Assembly: GCF_904849725.1 (NCBI RefSeq)
Contig: NC_058522.1
Coordinates: 437,501,529-437,565,528 of the forward strand
Source of the DNA: Hordeum vulgare subsp. vulgare
Lineage: Eukaryota > Streptophyta > Magnoliopsida > Poales > Poaceae
Direction of reading: 5' to 3'
Length of the DNA: 64,000 bases
Shown: positions 45,168 through 56,311 of the stretch, piece by piece
How the letters are laid out: every line of letters starts with the position of its first letter
How positions within the stretch are numbered: position 1 is the stretch's first letter
Made by a program: the position numbers and the translations under genes
Notes under the pieces: model-generated
The model's database searches: none
Seen by the model: only the letters and a program-made list of their open reading frames with translations
Told to the model about the DNA's origin: nothing

Positions 45168-48100
45168 ATGGCGAGCTGCTCCTCTTCGAAGAAGAGCTCG
45201 TCCCAAGGAGCATGGCTTGGCAGCGATATTTACGACGGCCACATCGAGGCGCTCCGCCACCGCCAGATGTTGACTCCTGCCTCTCTGGTGACGGTGCGGA
45301 TCCCCGGCGCCGAGACCGCCCCGACACCGCAGGAGGGAGAGATCGTCGTGTTCGACGAGCACCTCTACAGGGGTTTCGGGCGAGCACATTCTTCTCCAAC
45401 TGGCTCGTCTTCTTCGGCCTGCAGCGGCACCACTTGGCGCCGAACGCCATTCTCCAGTTGTCTTCCTTCGTCGTCCTGTGCGAGGGCTTTCTGGGGATTG
45501 AGCCTCGCCTTGACCTCTGGCAGAGCTTATTCTTCCTTAAGCAGCAATCCAGGAAGATGGAGAAGGCCGAGCTGGAGAAGCTCGACGGCCCTCGCCCGAT
45601 GACGCCGTGCGAAGCCGCGCTGGTGCATCATCGGTCGAAGTTCGGCTTCCTCCAGATGCCACTACAAGAATCCATCAAGCAGTGGCATAAAGGCTTCTTC
45701 TATGTGAAGAATGCCAGCCCCGCACACGATGCCCTCAACATGCCCCCATTCAACATCGATCCTCTGATGGCGAAGTTGAACTGGCAGGCGAAGTATCCGA
45801 AGCCGATTCCCGAGGTAGCGCAGATCGGCACCTAACTCGACAGCTTGAAGGGTCGCGGCCTCCTGGGCCGTGACCTGCTTACCACCATGGTTACCCACGG
45901 ATCTTGCCTCTGCAGAGGTGGCCCCATCTGGTTTGCTAGATGAGCGGTCGGTATGATCCCTCCCGGATCTCCGACAATAGCTTCACGACCGGCGCGGTGC
46001 CGCGGGGGGTGAACCAGATTTCCACCGCCCACATGGACGATGGTGGGAAGTGGGAGTAGGGGTTAGCCCCTTACGACAGGTCCCATCCGCCTCCGATGGT
46101 AAGCACTCTCGTTGAGGTTGTTCTTGTTATTTTTCTTGTAGTCAATATCCTTATTGAGCCGGTTGCCGACTCCATTGTGCAGATGTTCGAGAAGCTGCAG
46201 GCACTTAATCCGCCTGCCCCCGACGAGGTAACATCCGACACCTCGGAGATCGAGGATGAGGGCATGATCGAGTCGCGCACTGCCGCCTCCGAGGGTTCAG
46301 AGGATGCGCTGGAGTCAGAGGGCACGGAGCCGTCTGGTGAGCATCTGAAGCCCTCCATTTTTGATTAGACGGATGATGATGAGACACCACCCTCCTTATC
46401 TGATGCAGCCTTCGAGGAAGACTCCGATGGGGTGGAGGAGGTCACCAGCCCACCCTTGACGCGCGGTCGCCGCCATGCGGCCGAGACGGTCGGTCTTGGC
46501 GAGGCGGCCCGGACGAAAGGCAAGGGTGCCACAGCTTCCAGGCCGGCTGCCAAGCGAGTCGCGACAGGTCCTCCAGCCGGAGTATGAGCAGGCGGCGCTT
46601 AGAAGCGCCATGCTGGTGCCGGCAGGAGGCAGGTGCCCATCTTCGTGGGGTAAGGGTTCCCTTTCATGCTTTTTTTCTTCATCTTGCATGAAGACTGGTT
46701 CCTCACAACGCTACTTGGTAGGGAGGCGGAGGACGTAGAGGAAGACACCGCCTCCGCCGCTGAGCGAGCCGACTAGGCAGCGACTGACGCTGCCCAGAAG
46801 GAAATTGAGGAACAATCCGCCTGTCGCTGGGAGGTGGCGGCGGAGAAGATGGCTGAAGGCCGATCTCGGCCCAGCCAGGCCGAGAAGCCTGTGGAGAGGC
46901 GTACGAAGGCTAGACATGACCCCTCCATGCATGCTCGTGTGGAGGAGCCAGATAGCAAGGCGGCCCCGAGGCGTACCCGGAGGGCTGAGGTGGCCAAGCC
47001 GTCCGAGCCGGACGCCTCTGCACCAGTGGACCTCGAGGAGATCCGTGATTTGCCGGAGGCCGAGGTGGTGGCCGGCGTGCTGGAGTTAAACTTGGACGCG
47101 CCAGAGGTGGCCATAGATGCACCAGAGGTGGTCATGGACGCGCCGGACATGGCTAATCCCCCTCCTGCTGTGGAGACGGCGCCGGCTGGGACGTCCACGG
47201 AGCCGGCCGCCATACCGACGCCCGGAGACGGCACCATTATCGTCTCAAACCGTGTCCCGACTGCTCCAGGAGCCGGTCCCAGAGCCGGGAGCCGGCCCAT
47301 GAAGGCTTGGCGAGCGGCCAACCTTGAGCGCCAGACGCTGCCTGTAGGCACCATACTTCAAGGCATCCCGAAGCTGGTGTCACTGTTCGCCAACAACCAG
47401 TATAAGGTGGAGTAGGCAGGCCGCATGGCGGGCAGCGATCTGGAGCGTCTGGAGGAGTGCACCAGGGTAAGTGCTTCGTCTTTTGCCTCCTCTTTGTCTT
47501 GGTTTTTGATTTTTTCTTATTCTTCTTGAATCAGTGGGGGCGTGCCAGCGCACCCAGTGGGTGTAGCCCCCGAGAATCGGGCCGGTCAACCGTTGGCCGG
47601 GCCGAATCTCTTCAAGCTTATTTCTTGTTTTGCTTTTTTAGTGGGGGCGTGCTAGCGCACCCACTGGGTGTAGCCCCCGAGAATCGGGCTGGTTATGAAT
47701 TAACTAGGCCGAATCTTACTTTGCTTTGCTTGTAGAATCTCTATGATGCCCATGTGTAGGCATATAACATCCTGCGAGCTTAGAACCAGGCGGCTAATGG
47801 CCAGGTCGCCGAACTTCAGGTCCGACTGGGCGAAGCCATCGCAGAGCGGGACGCCTTGTGCGAGGCGGACGACCGGCTCCAGCAGTAGCTAGCTCTTCTC
47901 CAAACGGAGAAGAAGGAGCTCAAGGCGGCCCGTCAGGCCGAGCAGGAGCAGCTGCGCGCCTCCCTGCAGGAGAAGGACAACTCCCATACTACCGACATGG
48001 AGCGTCTCGAGGCGGTTCATCTCGAGGAGATGAAGCTCAAGGATGCTGCCTTGAAGGAGAAGGAGGAAGCCCTGATCCAGAGGCAGACGCAGCTTGCCAA

Positions 48101-49038
48101 GGCGTTGGATACAGCCGCGGCCCTCCAGGAAGAAGTCTCCCGCGCCACCTAAGCGAGCAAGGTGCGGGAGCTCGAGGCCCTGGAGAATGCCCACAAGACT
48201 AACGACCACTTCGACCGTGAGTCCTCTTTGTTTTGTCTTGAATTTTCTTCTTTGCCGCCTCCTCTTCTTACTCTTCTTTGCGCCCCTACCCCTATCTCAG
48301 GTCTCTTCCCTTAGACATGGGACGCAGCCGAGACGGCCGTCGAGGTGAGCCGCGAGGAGCGTCGCGTGGCCGGGCAGGAGGTAGACGTCGCTTCCGGCTA
48401 GAGCGTGGAGGAGATAGGCGTGGGCCTCAGAGCCCGCCTGCGTGCCCTGGGAAAGTCCATGGAGCGGCTTCAAGTCGCAGGCTCATCGATGATAAAGGCA
48501 TTGTGGCCTGATGCCGTGGAGCCGGCGTCGATGAGCCGGCTCTCCCGCTGGCTTGCGGCTGGCGATGATCGCCTTAACGCCCGGTGTGCTTCGGCCGCGC
48601 GTGCTGGGTGCCTACATGGCCCTGTGCTTGGCAAAGTCCTATTACCGAAACCGGGACTTGGGCAAGCTCGTCGCTCAATGCGACGGCTCGGAGGGGGAGC
48701 TGCAGGCCGTGGAGGAGCAGCTGCACGTGAGGGCCAGCGACATCGCCTCGTACGCCGCCTGGGATGAGCTCAACTTGAAGCGGGGTGAAGACGGCAACGT
48801 GATCCCTGAGGATCTGGACGGCCTTCAGCCCTATGATGCCTAAGGCAACTCCGACGAGGTGGCCCGTGAGGTCGAAGACGCCGCCTCCAGTGGCGAGGCA
48901 TATGCCGACTGCGCCAAGGACGGAGCCGGAAGCCCTCATGGAGGAGACGGCGCCACCGCCTCGGGAGCAGCCGGCGATGGTGAAGCCACCACTTCAAGAG
49001 CCGTAGTCGGGGCAACGGACGAGGCCGCCGCCTCTTAG
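45168..49038 (+). pseudogene. T1 antisense gene, gypsy-type transposon protein, 5 exons
   Basis: The plus-strand gene lies opposite to T1's integrase direction. A likely model is 45168-46098, 46183-46649, 46722-47466, 47736-48216 and 48315-49038, with GTAAGC, GTAAGG, GTAAGT and GTGAGT donors and AG acceptors. Exon 1 encodes a domain with NWLVFFGLQRHHLAPNAIL and SFVVLCEGFLGIEP, like the putative gypsy-type transposon family (PF04195). Later exons encode acidic and Pro/Ala-rich stretches, then a Glu/Leu/Lys-rich coiled coil in exon 4. A frameshift near 45385 and about ten stops (for example after QIGT at 45834) show decay. In known Tat elements this extra gene sits between integrase and the 3' LTR; its role is unknown. 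Confidence 0.7.
47534..47694 (+). repeat. 107-bp tandem duplication inside intron 3
   Basis: GTGGGGGCGTGC(C/T)AGCGCAC starts at 47534 and again at 47641. Both copies continue through GTGTAGCCCCCGAGAATCGGG. Confidence 0.85.
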
Positions 49039-49762
49039 CCGGTCTTGTTTTTTTTGGTTGTCTGCAATGAATTGTCAGTCCAACAGTTCCACCCAGTGGG
49101 GGGTGTGTAACGAACTTCGGCCATGGGCCAATGCTTTTGAATGTATGAATTCTGCATTATATTCGTAATGCCATGCGTGCTGTTTTATATCTTCATCTTT
49201 TGATTCCTGCTTGACTTCTTTTTCTCCAACCCCTCTACTCCCTCTAGCGTCCACCCCGCCAGCCCGACAGCCGGGAGCCGGTCTGTGACTGGGTCGAGGC
49301 TTCTGTCTTTGGGAATATAGGACTTAGATTTTTTGAAGCCATCAAGACTTAAAGACTCAAACATAAACCAGCAGAGTCCGGCTAGAATGGGATCGTAAAA
49401 AGATCAAACCAACCCGAGCCGACAACCTTTTTGTAGTCAAACTTTTCATGTATCCGGCCTTACCTGGCGTCGCCTCGCTAGCCGGACAGCTGGGAGCCGG
49501 TCTGTAGCTATTATGAGACGACCAGGGATCGATCCGACGTACATTATGTGCTTTTCTACAACATAAGGAAGTCGTTCAGACGGCTAGCAAGCCCCCGAGC
49601 CTATTAGAGCCGGTCAAGGGACTCACAGAGTGAGTGAAAACTCTAGATATGAATCGAAAAAGAAGCATATGTGCATGCTATTTTCATTGCATTCATTAGA
49701 AATCCCTGAAGAGGGAGAAAGGTACATATGTGCATGCTATTTCCATGTTTGATACTTGCCTT
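49039..49762. other. T1 spacer between antisense gene and integrase end
   Basis: Non-coding. It has two copies of a GACAGC(C/T)GGGAGCCGGTCTG segment (about 49270 and 49487) and two copies of CATATGTGCATGCTATTT (49666 and 49726 regions) 60 bp apart. Confidence 0.6.
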
Positions 49763-51319
49763 CTAGTAGTAGAATGGGCGAAGCAACGTCGCGTTCCATG
49801 GATGTTCCGTCTCCTGGCCGGAGTCGTCCCTCTTGCGCTTCCTTGGCTTCTGGGCATCGATCAAGTAGTATGCATTGTTGTGCAATGCTCTACTGATGAT
49901 GAAGGGTCCCTCCCATGGGGATGAGAGCTTGTGCTGGCCGGCTGTGCGCTGGATTCTTCTGAGCACCAAGTCTCCCTCTCTGAAAGAGAGAGGCATGATC
50001 TTCTTGTTGTGGTAGTACCTCAGCTTCTGTTGATAGATTGCCGTCCAGCTCATGGCTAGGTCCCGTGCCTCCTCGAGGAGATCGACGTCGTCTTCTCTTG
50101 CCTCCTTTGCCTCCATTTTTGTGTATAGGGTGACCCGAGGCGAGTCGAACTCGATATCCGTAGGGATGATAGCCTCGGACCCGTATACCAGAAAGAACGG
50201 GGTGAAGCCGGTTGACCAGTTGGGCGTGGTGCGGAGACTCCACAGTACTGCCGGCAACTCTTCGATCCAGTAGCCGGCTGACCTGACAAGTGGTGCCACC
50301 AGTCTTGGCTTGATGTCGGCCAGGATTAGGCTGTTGGCCCTCTCCACCTGGCCATTGGACTAGGGATGTGCCACTAACGCCAAGTCGAGCCGGATGCCTA
50401 CCTTGGAGAAGTGGAGCGCCAAAGCGCCCTTGGCGAAGTTAGTGCCGTTGTCGGTGATGATGCTATGGGGCACACTGTATTAGACAGAGATGTTCGTGAT
50501 GAACTTGACAGCCGTGGGGCCATCAAGCTTCTTGATGGGCCTAGCCTTGATCCACTTGGTAAATTTGTCGATGGCCACCAAGAGGTGAGTCATGCCACCG
50601 CAAGCCATCTTGAATGGCCCCACCATGTGAAACCCCCAAACGGCGAAAGGCCATGACAAGGGGATGGTTTTGAGGGCCGAAGGCGGCATGTGGCTCTGCG
50701 CGCCAAAGCGTTGGGAGCCCTTGAATTTGTTGACCATGTCCACGGCCTCCTCGAGGGCCGTGGGCTAGTAGAATCCATGGCGCAATGCCTTGGCCACCAG
50801 GGTTCTAGAGGCGGCATGATGCCCGCATTCCCCCTGGTGAATGTCTCTGAGGATTTCCTATCCCTTTTCCGATTCGACACAGTGCTGGAACATGCCAGTC
50901 ACGGTACGCCAAACCAGCTCGCGATTGATGATGGCGTAGGCTGCAGATCGGCGTTGGATCTGTCTCGCCTCCGCCTCCTCTTGAGGAAGTTCGACGCTAA
51001 GAAGGAAGGACAGGATGGGTTGAGCCCATGACGGAGCCGACACAAGGGCTAGCTCCGTCTCGACCTGAGTGTCGGGGGCTTCTACAGCCCCCGTGCTTGA
51101 TGAAGCAGTCGCGAGCTCGAGACGCTCTGTGTCTGATGCCGTCGTAGCAGCCGGCTCGCCGTCTACCTCCATGACGTCCACCCACTGGGTGTTGAGACGA
51201 TAGGATTCGAGGCTTGGCGGAGCCGGATTTGTTGTTGTAGCTGGCGAAGTAGTCGTAGCCGGTGCCATAATTGGAGTCGGCAGAGCCAGTGCAGCCGGCA
51301 CAGGAGCTGTAGCCGACGA
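49763..51319 (-). pseudogene. T1 integrase, active-site aspartate lost
   Basis: Minus-strand frame. From the N side it has a linker with SWAQPILSFLL, then RELVWRTVTGMFQHC, a damaged zinc-binding region, the core VWGFHMVGPFK, SIITDNGTNFAKG, GQVERANSLIL, and the C-terminal LRYYHNKKIMPLSFREGDLVL with WEGPFII, ending LLRPFYY. The first catalytic residue should be Asp in GFDMVG but is His here (codon CAC at 50629-50627); the second Asp and the Glu are kept. In-frame stops interrupt it, for instance near 50480 and just before the SNGQVERAN segment. It would insert the T1 cDNA into the genome. It is cut on the N side by a LINE fragment. Confidence 0.85.
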
Positions 51320-51785
51320 CGCTTGCACCTCTTTTTCGGATGCTTATTTAGCCAACACTGTTGGGAGGTGTTGGGCGTCAAGTGGGCTGCCCACCGCCAC
51401 AGGCTGGATATGTTGCAACATCAGAAGACAACACACCCTCGTAAAATGTTCATGGAGATCTTCCTAGTGGCGGCTTGGAGTCTGTGGAAAGAACGAAACA
51501 ACAAGTGCTTTGAGAATGTAACACCTTCTCTGGACTGTTGGAGACGTAGGTTTGTAAAGGACCTCTCCAACCTTAGGTTTAGGGTGCCTGCTAGCAAGGT
51601 GCAGCTCATAGATGACATTGTTGCACCCCTAGTGATCCCCTCCTAAGTTGTAACCCCCCCTCCACCTCCACCACTCACACCCCCTCCAACACACACACAC
51701 ACCCACACCTGTGTACATGTAAAAGTTGTTGGCCTGATATATACATGCAGTAGGAGCCTTTCCTACTGTCTTACATTCAAAAAAA
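51320..51785 (+). mobile_element. LINE 3' end fragment inside T1
   Basis: The plus-strand frame to 51646 reads HLFFGCLFSQHCW, FMEIFLVAAWSLWKERNNK and RRRFVKDLSNLRFRV. This is the zinc-binding region that ends the RT ORF of many plant LINEs. A 3' untranslated part with a CA-rich stretch and a final run of A (51777-51787) follows. It is 5' truncated. The left border near 51320 is approximate and the target duplication is unclear. Confidence 0.8.
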
Positions 51786-51789
51786 AAAT

Positions 51790-52553
51790 TGATGCCGACT
51801 CTGGAGACGGCTTGATGGATGGCTTGTGCAGCTGCTCAAGGGAGATGTCGGCTGGGATGGCCTGTCTCGTGGAGCCAATCTTGGCCAGCGTGTTCGTCGC
51901 CTCATTGTCTGCCCTGGGAACGTGGTGAAACTCGCAACCCTCGAAGGGGCCACTGAGTTGTTGGATGACGAAGCGGTAGCTCGCCATGTTGGCGTCCCTG
52001 GCATCCCATTCGCCAGAAACTTGCTACACCACGAGGTCGAAGTCGCCGAAACAGAGGAGCCTCCAGATGCCAATCTCCTTGGCAAGCCGGAGGCCGTGAG
52101 CAAGCGCTTCGTACCCGGCAACGTTGTTGGAGGCGGAGAAGTGAATATGGAGAGCATACTTGAGCTGGTCTCCTTTAGGAGACGTCAAGACGATGCCGGC
52201 TCCCCGACCAGTTCGCATCTTCGAGCCGTGGAAGTGCATTGGCCAATGAGTGGAATTTGGAGGTGGCGGCTCAAACTGGGTTTCAGCCCAGTCGACTAGG
52301 AAGTCGGCCACCACCTGAGATTTGATGGCAGTGCGAGGCTCATAGCGGATGTCGTGGTCCGCCATCGAGATGGACCACTTGGCGATCCCGCCAGTCGCGT
52401 CACGGTTGCCCATGATTTCTGAAAGCGGATCAGTGCTCACCACAGTGATGGCATGCTCTTGGAAGTATTGCTTCAACTTCTTTGCGGCAAGGTAAACACC
52501 ATAACACATTTTTTGGTAGTGGGGGTAGTTTTGCTTGTAGGCGGACAAGATCT
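51790..52553 (-). pseudogene. T1 RNase H region with damaged second RNase H
   Basis: From the A2 insertion point the frame continues LSAYKQNYPHYQKMCYG, the end of the first RNase H (VVSTDPLSEIM, GGIAKWSISMADHD), and then a second, archaeal-type RNase H as in Tat elements. In that second domain the catalytic Asp of FDGS is His (codon CAC at 52230-52228) and the Glu expected in NNxAEYEAL is Gly (52116-52114), while GDFDLVV keeps its Asp. The frame ends near the LINE insertion at SPESAS. The protein would have removed tRNA and RNA during cDNA synthesis. Confidence 0.8.
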
Positions 52554-54074
52554 TGATGACCCACAAGTATGAGGGATCTATCATAGTCCTTTCAATAAGT
52601 AAGAGTGTCGAACCCAACGAGGAGCAGAAGGATCTGACAAGTGGTTTTTAGCAAGGTAATCTCTGCAAGCACTGAATTTATCGGTAACAAGTAGTTGTGT
52701 GACAAGATGATTCATAGCAAGTAGCAAGTAACAACGGTAACAAAGGTGCAGTAAAGTGGCCCAATCCCTTTTGTAGCAAGGGACAAGCCCGGACAAACTC
52801 TTATAGGAGGTAAAACGCTCCTCAGGACACATGGCAATTTCTGTCAAGCTAGTTTTCATCATGTTCATATGATTTGCGTTCGCTACTTTGATAGTTAGAT
52901 ATGTGGGTGGACCGGTGCTTGGGTACTGCCCTTACTTTTACAAGCATCCCACTTATGATTAACCCCTCTCACAAGCATCCGCAACAACGAAAGAAGAATT
53001 AAGACAAAGTCTAACCATAACATTAAACTAGTGGATCCAAATCAGCCCCTTACAAAGCAACACATAAACTAGGGTTTAAGCTTCTGTCACTCTAGCAACC
53101 CATCATCTACTTACTACTTCCCAATGCCTTCCTCTAGGACCAAATAATGGTGAAGTGTTATTTAGTCTACATTCACATAACACCACTAGAGGAGAGACAA
53201 CATACAACACATCAAAATATCGAACGAATACCAAATTCACATGACTACTTATAGCATGACTTATCCCATGTCCTCAGGAACAAAAGTGACTACTCACAAA
53301 GCATAATCATATTCATGACCAGAGAGGTAATGAGTAGCATCAAAGATCTGAACATATAATCTTCCACCAAGTAATCCAACTAGCATCAACTACAAAGAGT
53401 AATTAACACTGCTAGCAACCTTACAAGCACCAATCGGAGTCGCGAGAAGGAGATTGGTTAGAAGAGATGAATTAGGGTTTGGAGATGAGATGGTGCTGAT
53501 GAAGATATTGATGGCGATGAGTACCCTCCGATGAGAGGAGTGTTGGTGATGACGATGGCGACGATTTCCCCCTCCGGGAGGGAAGTTTCCCCGGCACGAC
53601 CACCCTGTCGGAGCTCTAGATTGGTTCTGCTCAAGTTCCGCCTCGTGGCGGCGGCGATTCCTCCCGAAAGCCTCCTCCTGATTTTTTTGGAACGAAACCC
53701 TCCTTATAGCAAAAGAGGGGGTCCAGAGGGCCAGCAGGGAGCTCACAAGCCCCCTAGGCGCGACAAGGGGGTAGGCCACGCCTAGCAGGCTTGTGGCCTC
53801 CTACTGGCGCCCCTCTGGTACTTCTTCGACCCATTATTTTTATAAATTCCAAAATAAATCCTCGTTGATTTTCACGGCTTTTGGAGTTGCGCAGAATAGG
53901 TATCTTAAACTTGCTCCCTTTTCAGGCCAGAATTCCAGCTGTCGGCATTCTCCCTCTTCATGTAAACCTTGCAAAATAAGAGAGAAAAGGCATAAGTATT
54001 GTACCGTGAAGTGTAATAAGAGCCCAAAAAGTGATAAATATCACATGAAAGCATGATGCAAAATGAACGTATCA
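52554..54074 (-). mobile_element. A2 3' LTR
   Basis: 1521 bp, matched by 61191-62704. Minus-strand reading starts TGATAC and ends GGGTCATCA. A CTATAAGG box lies near 53703-53709. Confidence 0.9.
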
Positions 54075-54075
54075 A

Positions 54076-54111
54076 CTCCCCCAAGCTTAGACCTCGCTTG
54101 TCCTTAAGCGA
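54076..54111 (-). promoter_or_regulatory. A2 hairpin and polypurine tract
   Basis: On minus: TCGCTT, loop AAGGAC, AAGCGA (54111-54094), then AAGCTTGGGGGAG (54088-54076) one base before the LTR. Compared with A1, the second base pair of the stem is C-G in place of T-A and the loop core AGGAC is kept. Confidence 0.8.
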
Positions 54112-55564
54112 AAGCTGAGATCAATAAATATGCCCACATGTTTAGAGAGAGAGGTGTCGACTAAACAAGATACGGACATGCAGGCATCATGATCATAGTC
54201 AGAACAACAATACCATCATATAAACTCTTATTCTAAAGTGACAATTCCTTCACAAGGTAAAGTAAGGATCAAGAAGCTTAATGAGAATTAACAACCGATA
54301 GCCTTTAGTCATTGAAGCAATTGCAATTTATCATAACATCGGAAAGAGTCACATAAGAACTTGTAAAGCAAATCCACATACTCAATCATCTTTTCGTTTT
54401 GTACAATTGCTACAACTCACGTGGTACTCATGAGATCAAAGTTTCAGTTGGACATAGAGAAAGACAGGGGCTTATAGTTTTGCCTCCCAACTACTTACCT
54501 CAAGGGTAATGTCAACAATAATAATTCATGAATACTTACTTCCAAGTTGACATATGAATATAGATCTTTCCCTAGCGTATGGCGTTAGCCAAGATAAAGG
54601 CGAAATAAGGATTTGGTGTAGATCACCATGACTCTTTCAAGGGCAAAAAGTAAAGATACAAGATAGGCCCTTCGCACAGGGAAGCAGAGGTTGTCATGCG
54701 CTTTTGAGGTTTGGATGTGCGACCTCTTAGTGTGAAGGAACGTCACTTAATATTGCCTCCTGTGATAAAGAACTTTATTATGCAGTATGTCGCTTTTATG
54801 TCTTCCTCATCACAGGTTTGTACAAAGATTATTTTCCACACACTAATAGATCATCCATATTTAGGGAGCAATTTTTATTGCTTGCACCGATCACAACTTA
54901 CTTGAGGGATCTTATTCAATCCATAGGTAGGTATGGTGGACTCTCAAGACAAAACTGGGTTGAAGGTTTATGGATGCACAAGTAGTATCTCTACTTAGTG
55001 CGGAAGTTTTGGCTGATAAGAGGTGGAAGCAATCGTCACATGCTAAGGGATATCTAGTCATATAACATTGTTAGGAACCAAGCAAACACAATTCATTATG
55101 TTGTCTTCCTTGTCCAACATCTACTTCTAAGCATGTAATAGTTTAGTGAGTGTTCACAATCATAGATGGTGTCAAAGATGATATATTTGTATGTGAACCT
55201 CTCCTTCTTTATAACTTCCTATTAATTGCAACAATGACCAAGGTCTACGTTTGTCCACCCTCAACAAGTTTCAATCAACATTCTTTTTATATGTGAAGCC
55301 ATCACTTCCCATAAGATCATTACAAGATGTTTCATGCTTTTGTTCTTTTCTCATTCTCTTGATCATGGCATGAGGCAAGGCCCTTAACTAAAACACTCTT
55401 TATTATATGACTCACGAAATCGAATACATCGGGGGTTACACAAAGCAAAACTCAAGCCTAAAACACTAAGAACTTTATTCTACTAGAGAAAGATAAAACC
55501 AAAAAGGATCGAACTAAGAAAAGGTAAAGGCAGAAGATGTGATGGTGATACGATACCGGGACAA
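54112..55564 (-). other. A2 non-coding 3' region
   Basis: About 1.45 kb without a supported ORF, resembling A1's 24956-26058 in position and in scattered segments such as the GGTGGACTC / GAGTCCACC area. Confidence 0.55.
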
Positions 55565-55590
55565 CTCCCCCAAGCTTGGCACAAGCCAAG
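55565..55590 (-). promoter_or_regulatory. A2 hairpin joined to internal purine tract
   Basis: On minus: CTTGGC (55590-55585), loop TTGT, GCCAAG (55580-55575), whose last AAG begins AAGCTTGGGGGAG (55577-55565). The geometry is the same as at 24927-24955 in A1 but with a different stem sequence. Confidence 0.65.
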
Positions 55591-55610
55591 GGGATTCCCC
55601 ATACCCATGC

Positions 55611-56026
55611 TTAGTTGTCTTGTTTTGGAGGTGATGGTGGTGGAGTTGTTGCAGAGTTGTTGAATTTGTTTAATTTCCTCTTGAGCACGAAGTTCTGCTC
55701 CTTCAGATCGTTGATTTCATCTTCAAGCTTCAACAATATTTGGCATAATTCTTGTTTACTTTCCTACAAAAGACGAGAAGGGATAAACAAAATCTTAGGC
55801 TTGTTCCTTGAGTCAGGGAGGCTTGACTTTTTGAACTCCACGTATGTGTCTCCAGGTTGAGGTAGAGGAGCCTCCTCTTCATCGGAGCTTGTTCCTTCCT
55901 TCCCCTTGGGATCATAATCTTCTTCCTCATCAATGGTCCAACCATAGTGATCCAAATCCCCATAGACTTGGGATTAGCAAGGTAATCGGCCACACAGCTC
56001 TCCCCCTCTGAATCTTGAGAAGACAT
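55611..56026 (-). pseudogene. A2 accessory coiled-coil ORF, broken
   Basis: It starts MSSQDSEGESCVADYLANP. After a frameshift near 55955 it continues DHYGWTIDEEEDYDP and FKKSSLPDSRNKPKIL, meets TAG at 55766-55764, and goes on ESKQELCQILLKLEDEIND with heptad-like leucines, ending in a Pro-rich tail and TAA at 55611. It occupies the place where A1 has its larger Athila-type ORF. I do not know its function. Confidence 0.6.
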
Positions 56027-56311
56027 CTTGCTCTAAATCTGCGGCAGAAACAGGCTCGAAACGAAAACAGAGGAAATTTGCGTGATACGAGGGTCAGACC
56101 TTTCGGAAGAATATATAATGATTTTTGCCGACCAAAAGGAGTACTCCGCAAGAAAACAGAGTCCGGGAGGCACACGAAGTGGTCACAAGCCCCCCAGGCG
56201 CGGCCAGGGGGTGGTCCGCGCCTAGCAGGCTTGTCGCCTCCTCGTGCGCTTTCAGGACTGCTTTAATTTTTTCTATTTTTCCAAAAATTCCAAAACAGAG
56301 AAAAATTCCTA

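Noticed and set aside
46834..47415. Independent 193-codon gene
   Set aside because: It is exon 3 of the larger antisense gene; the neighbouring exons continue the same Pro/Ala-rich, acidic character.
53531..53785. Plus-strand ORF in the A2 LTR
   Set aside because: It lies in the LTR leader, is not kept in the other LTR (61191-62704), and no motif is present.
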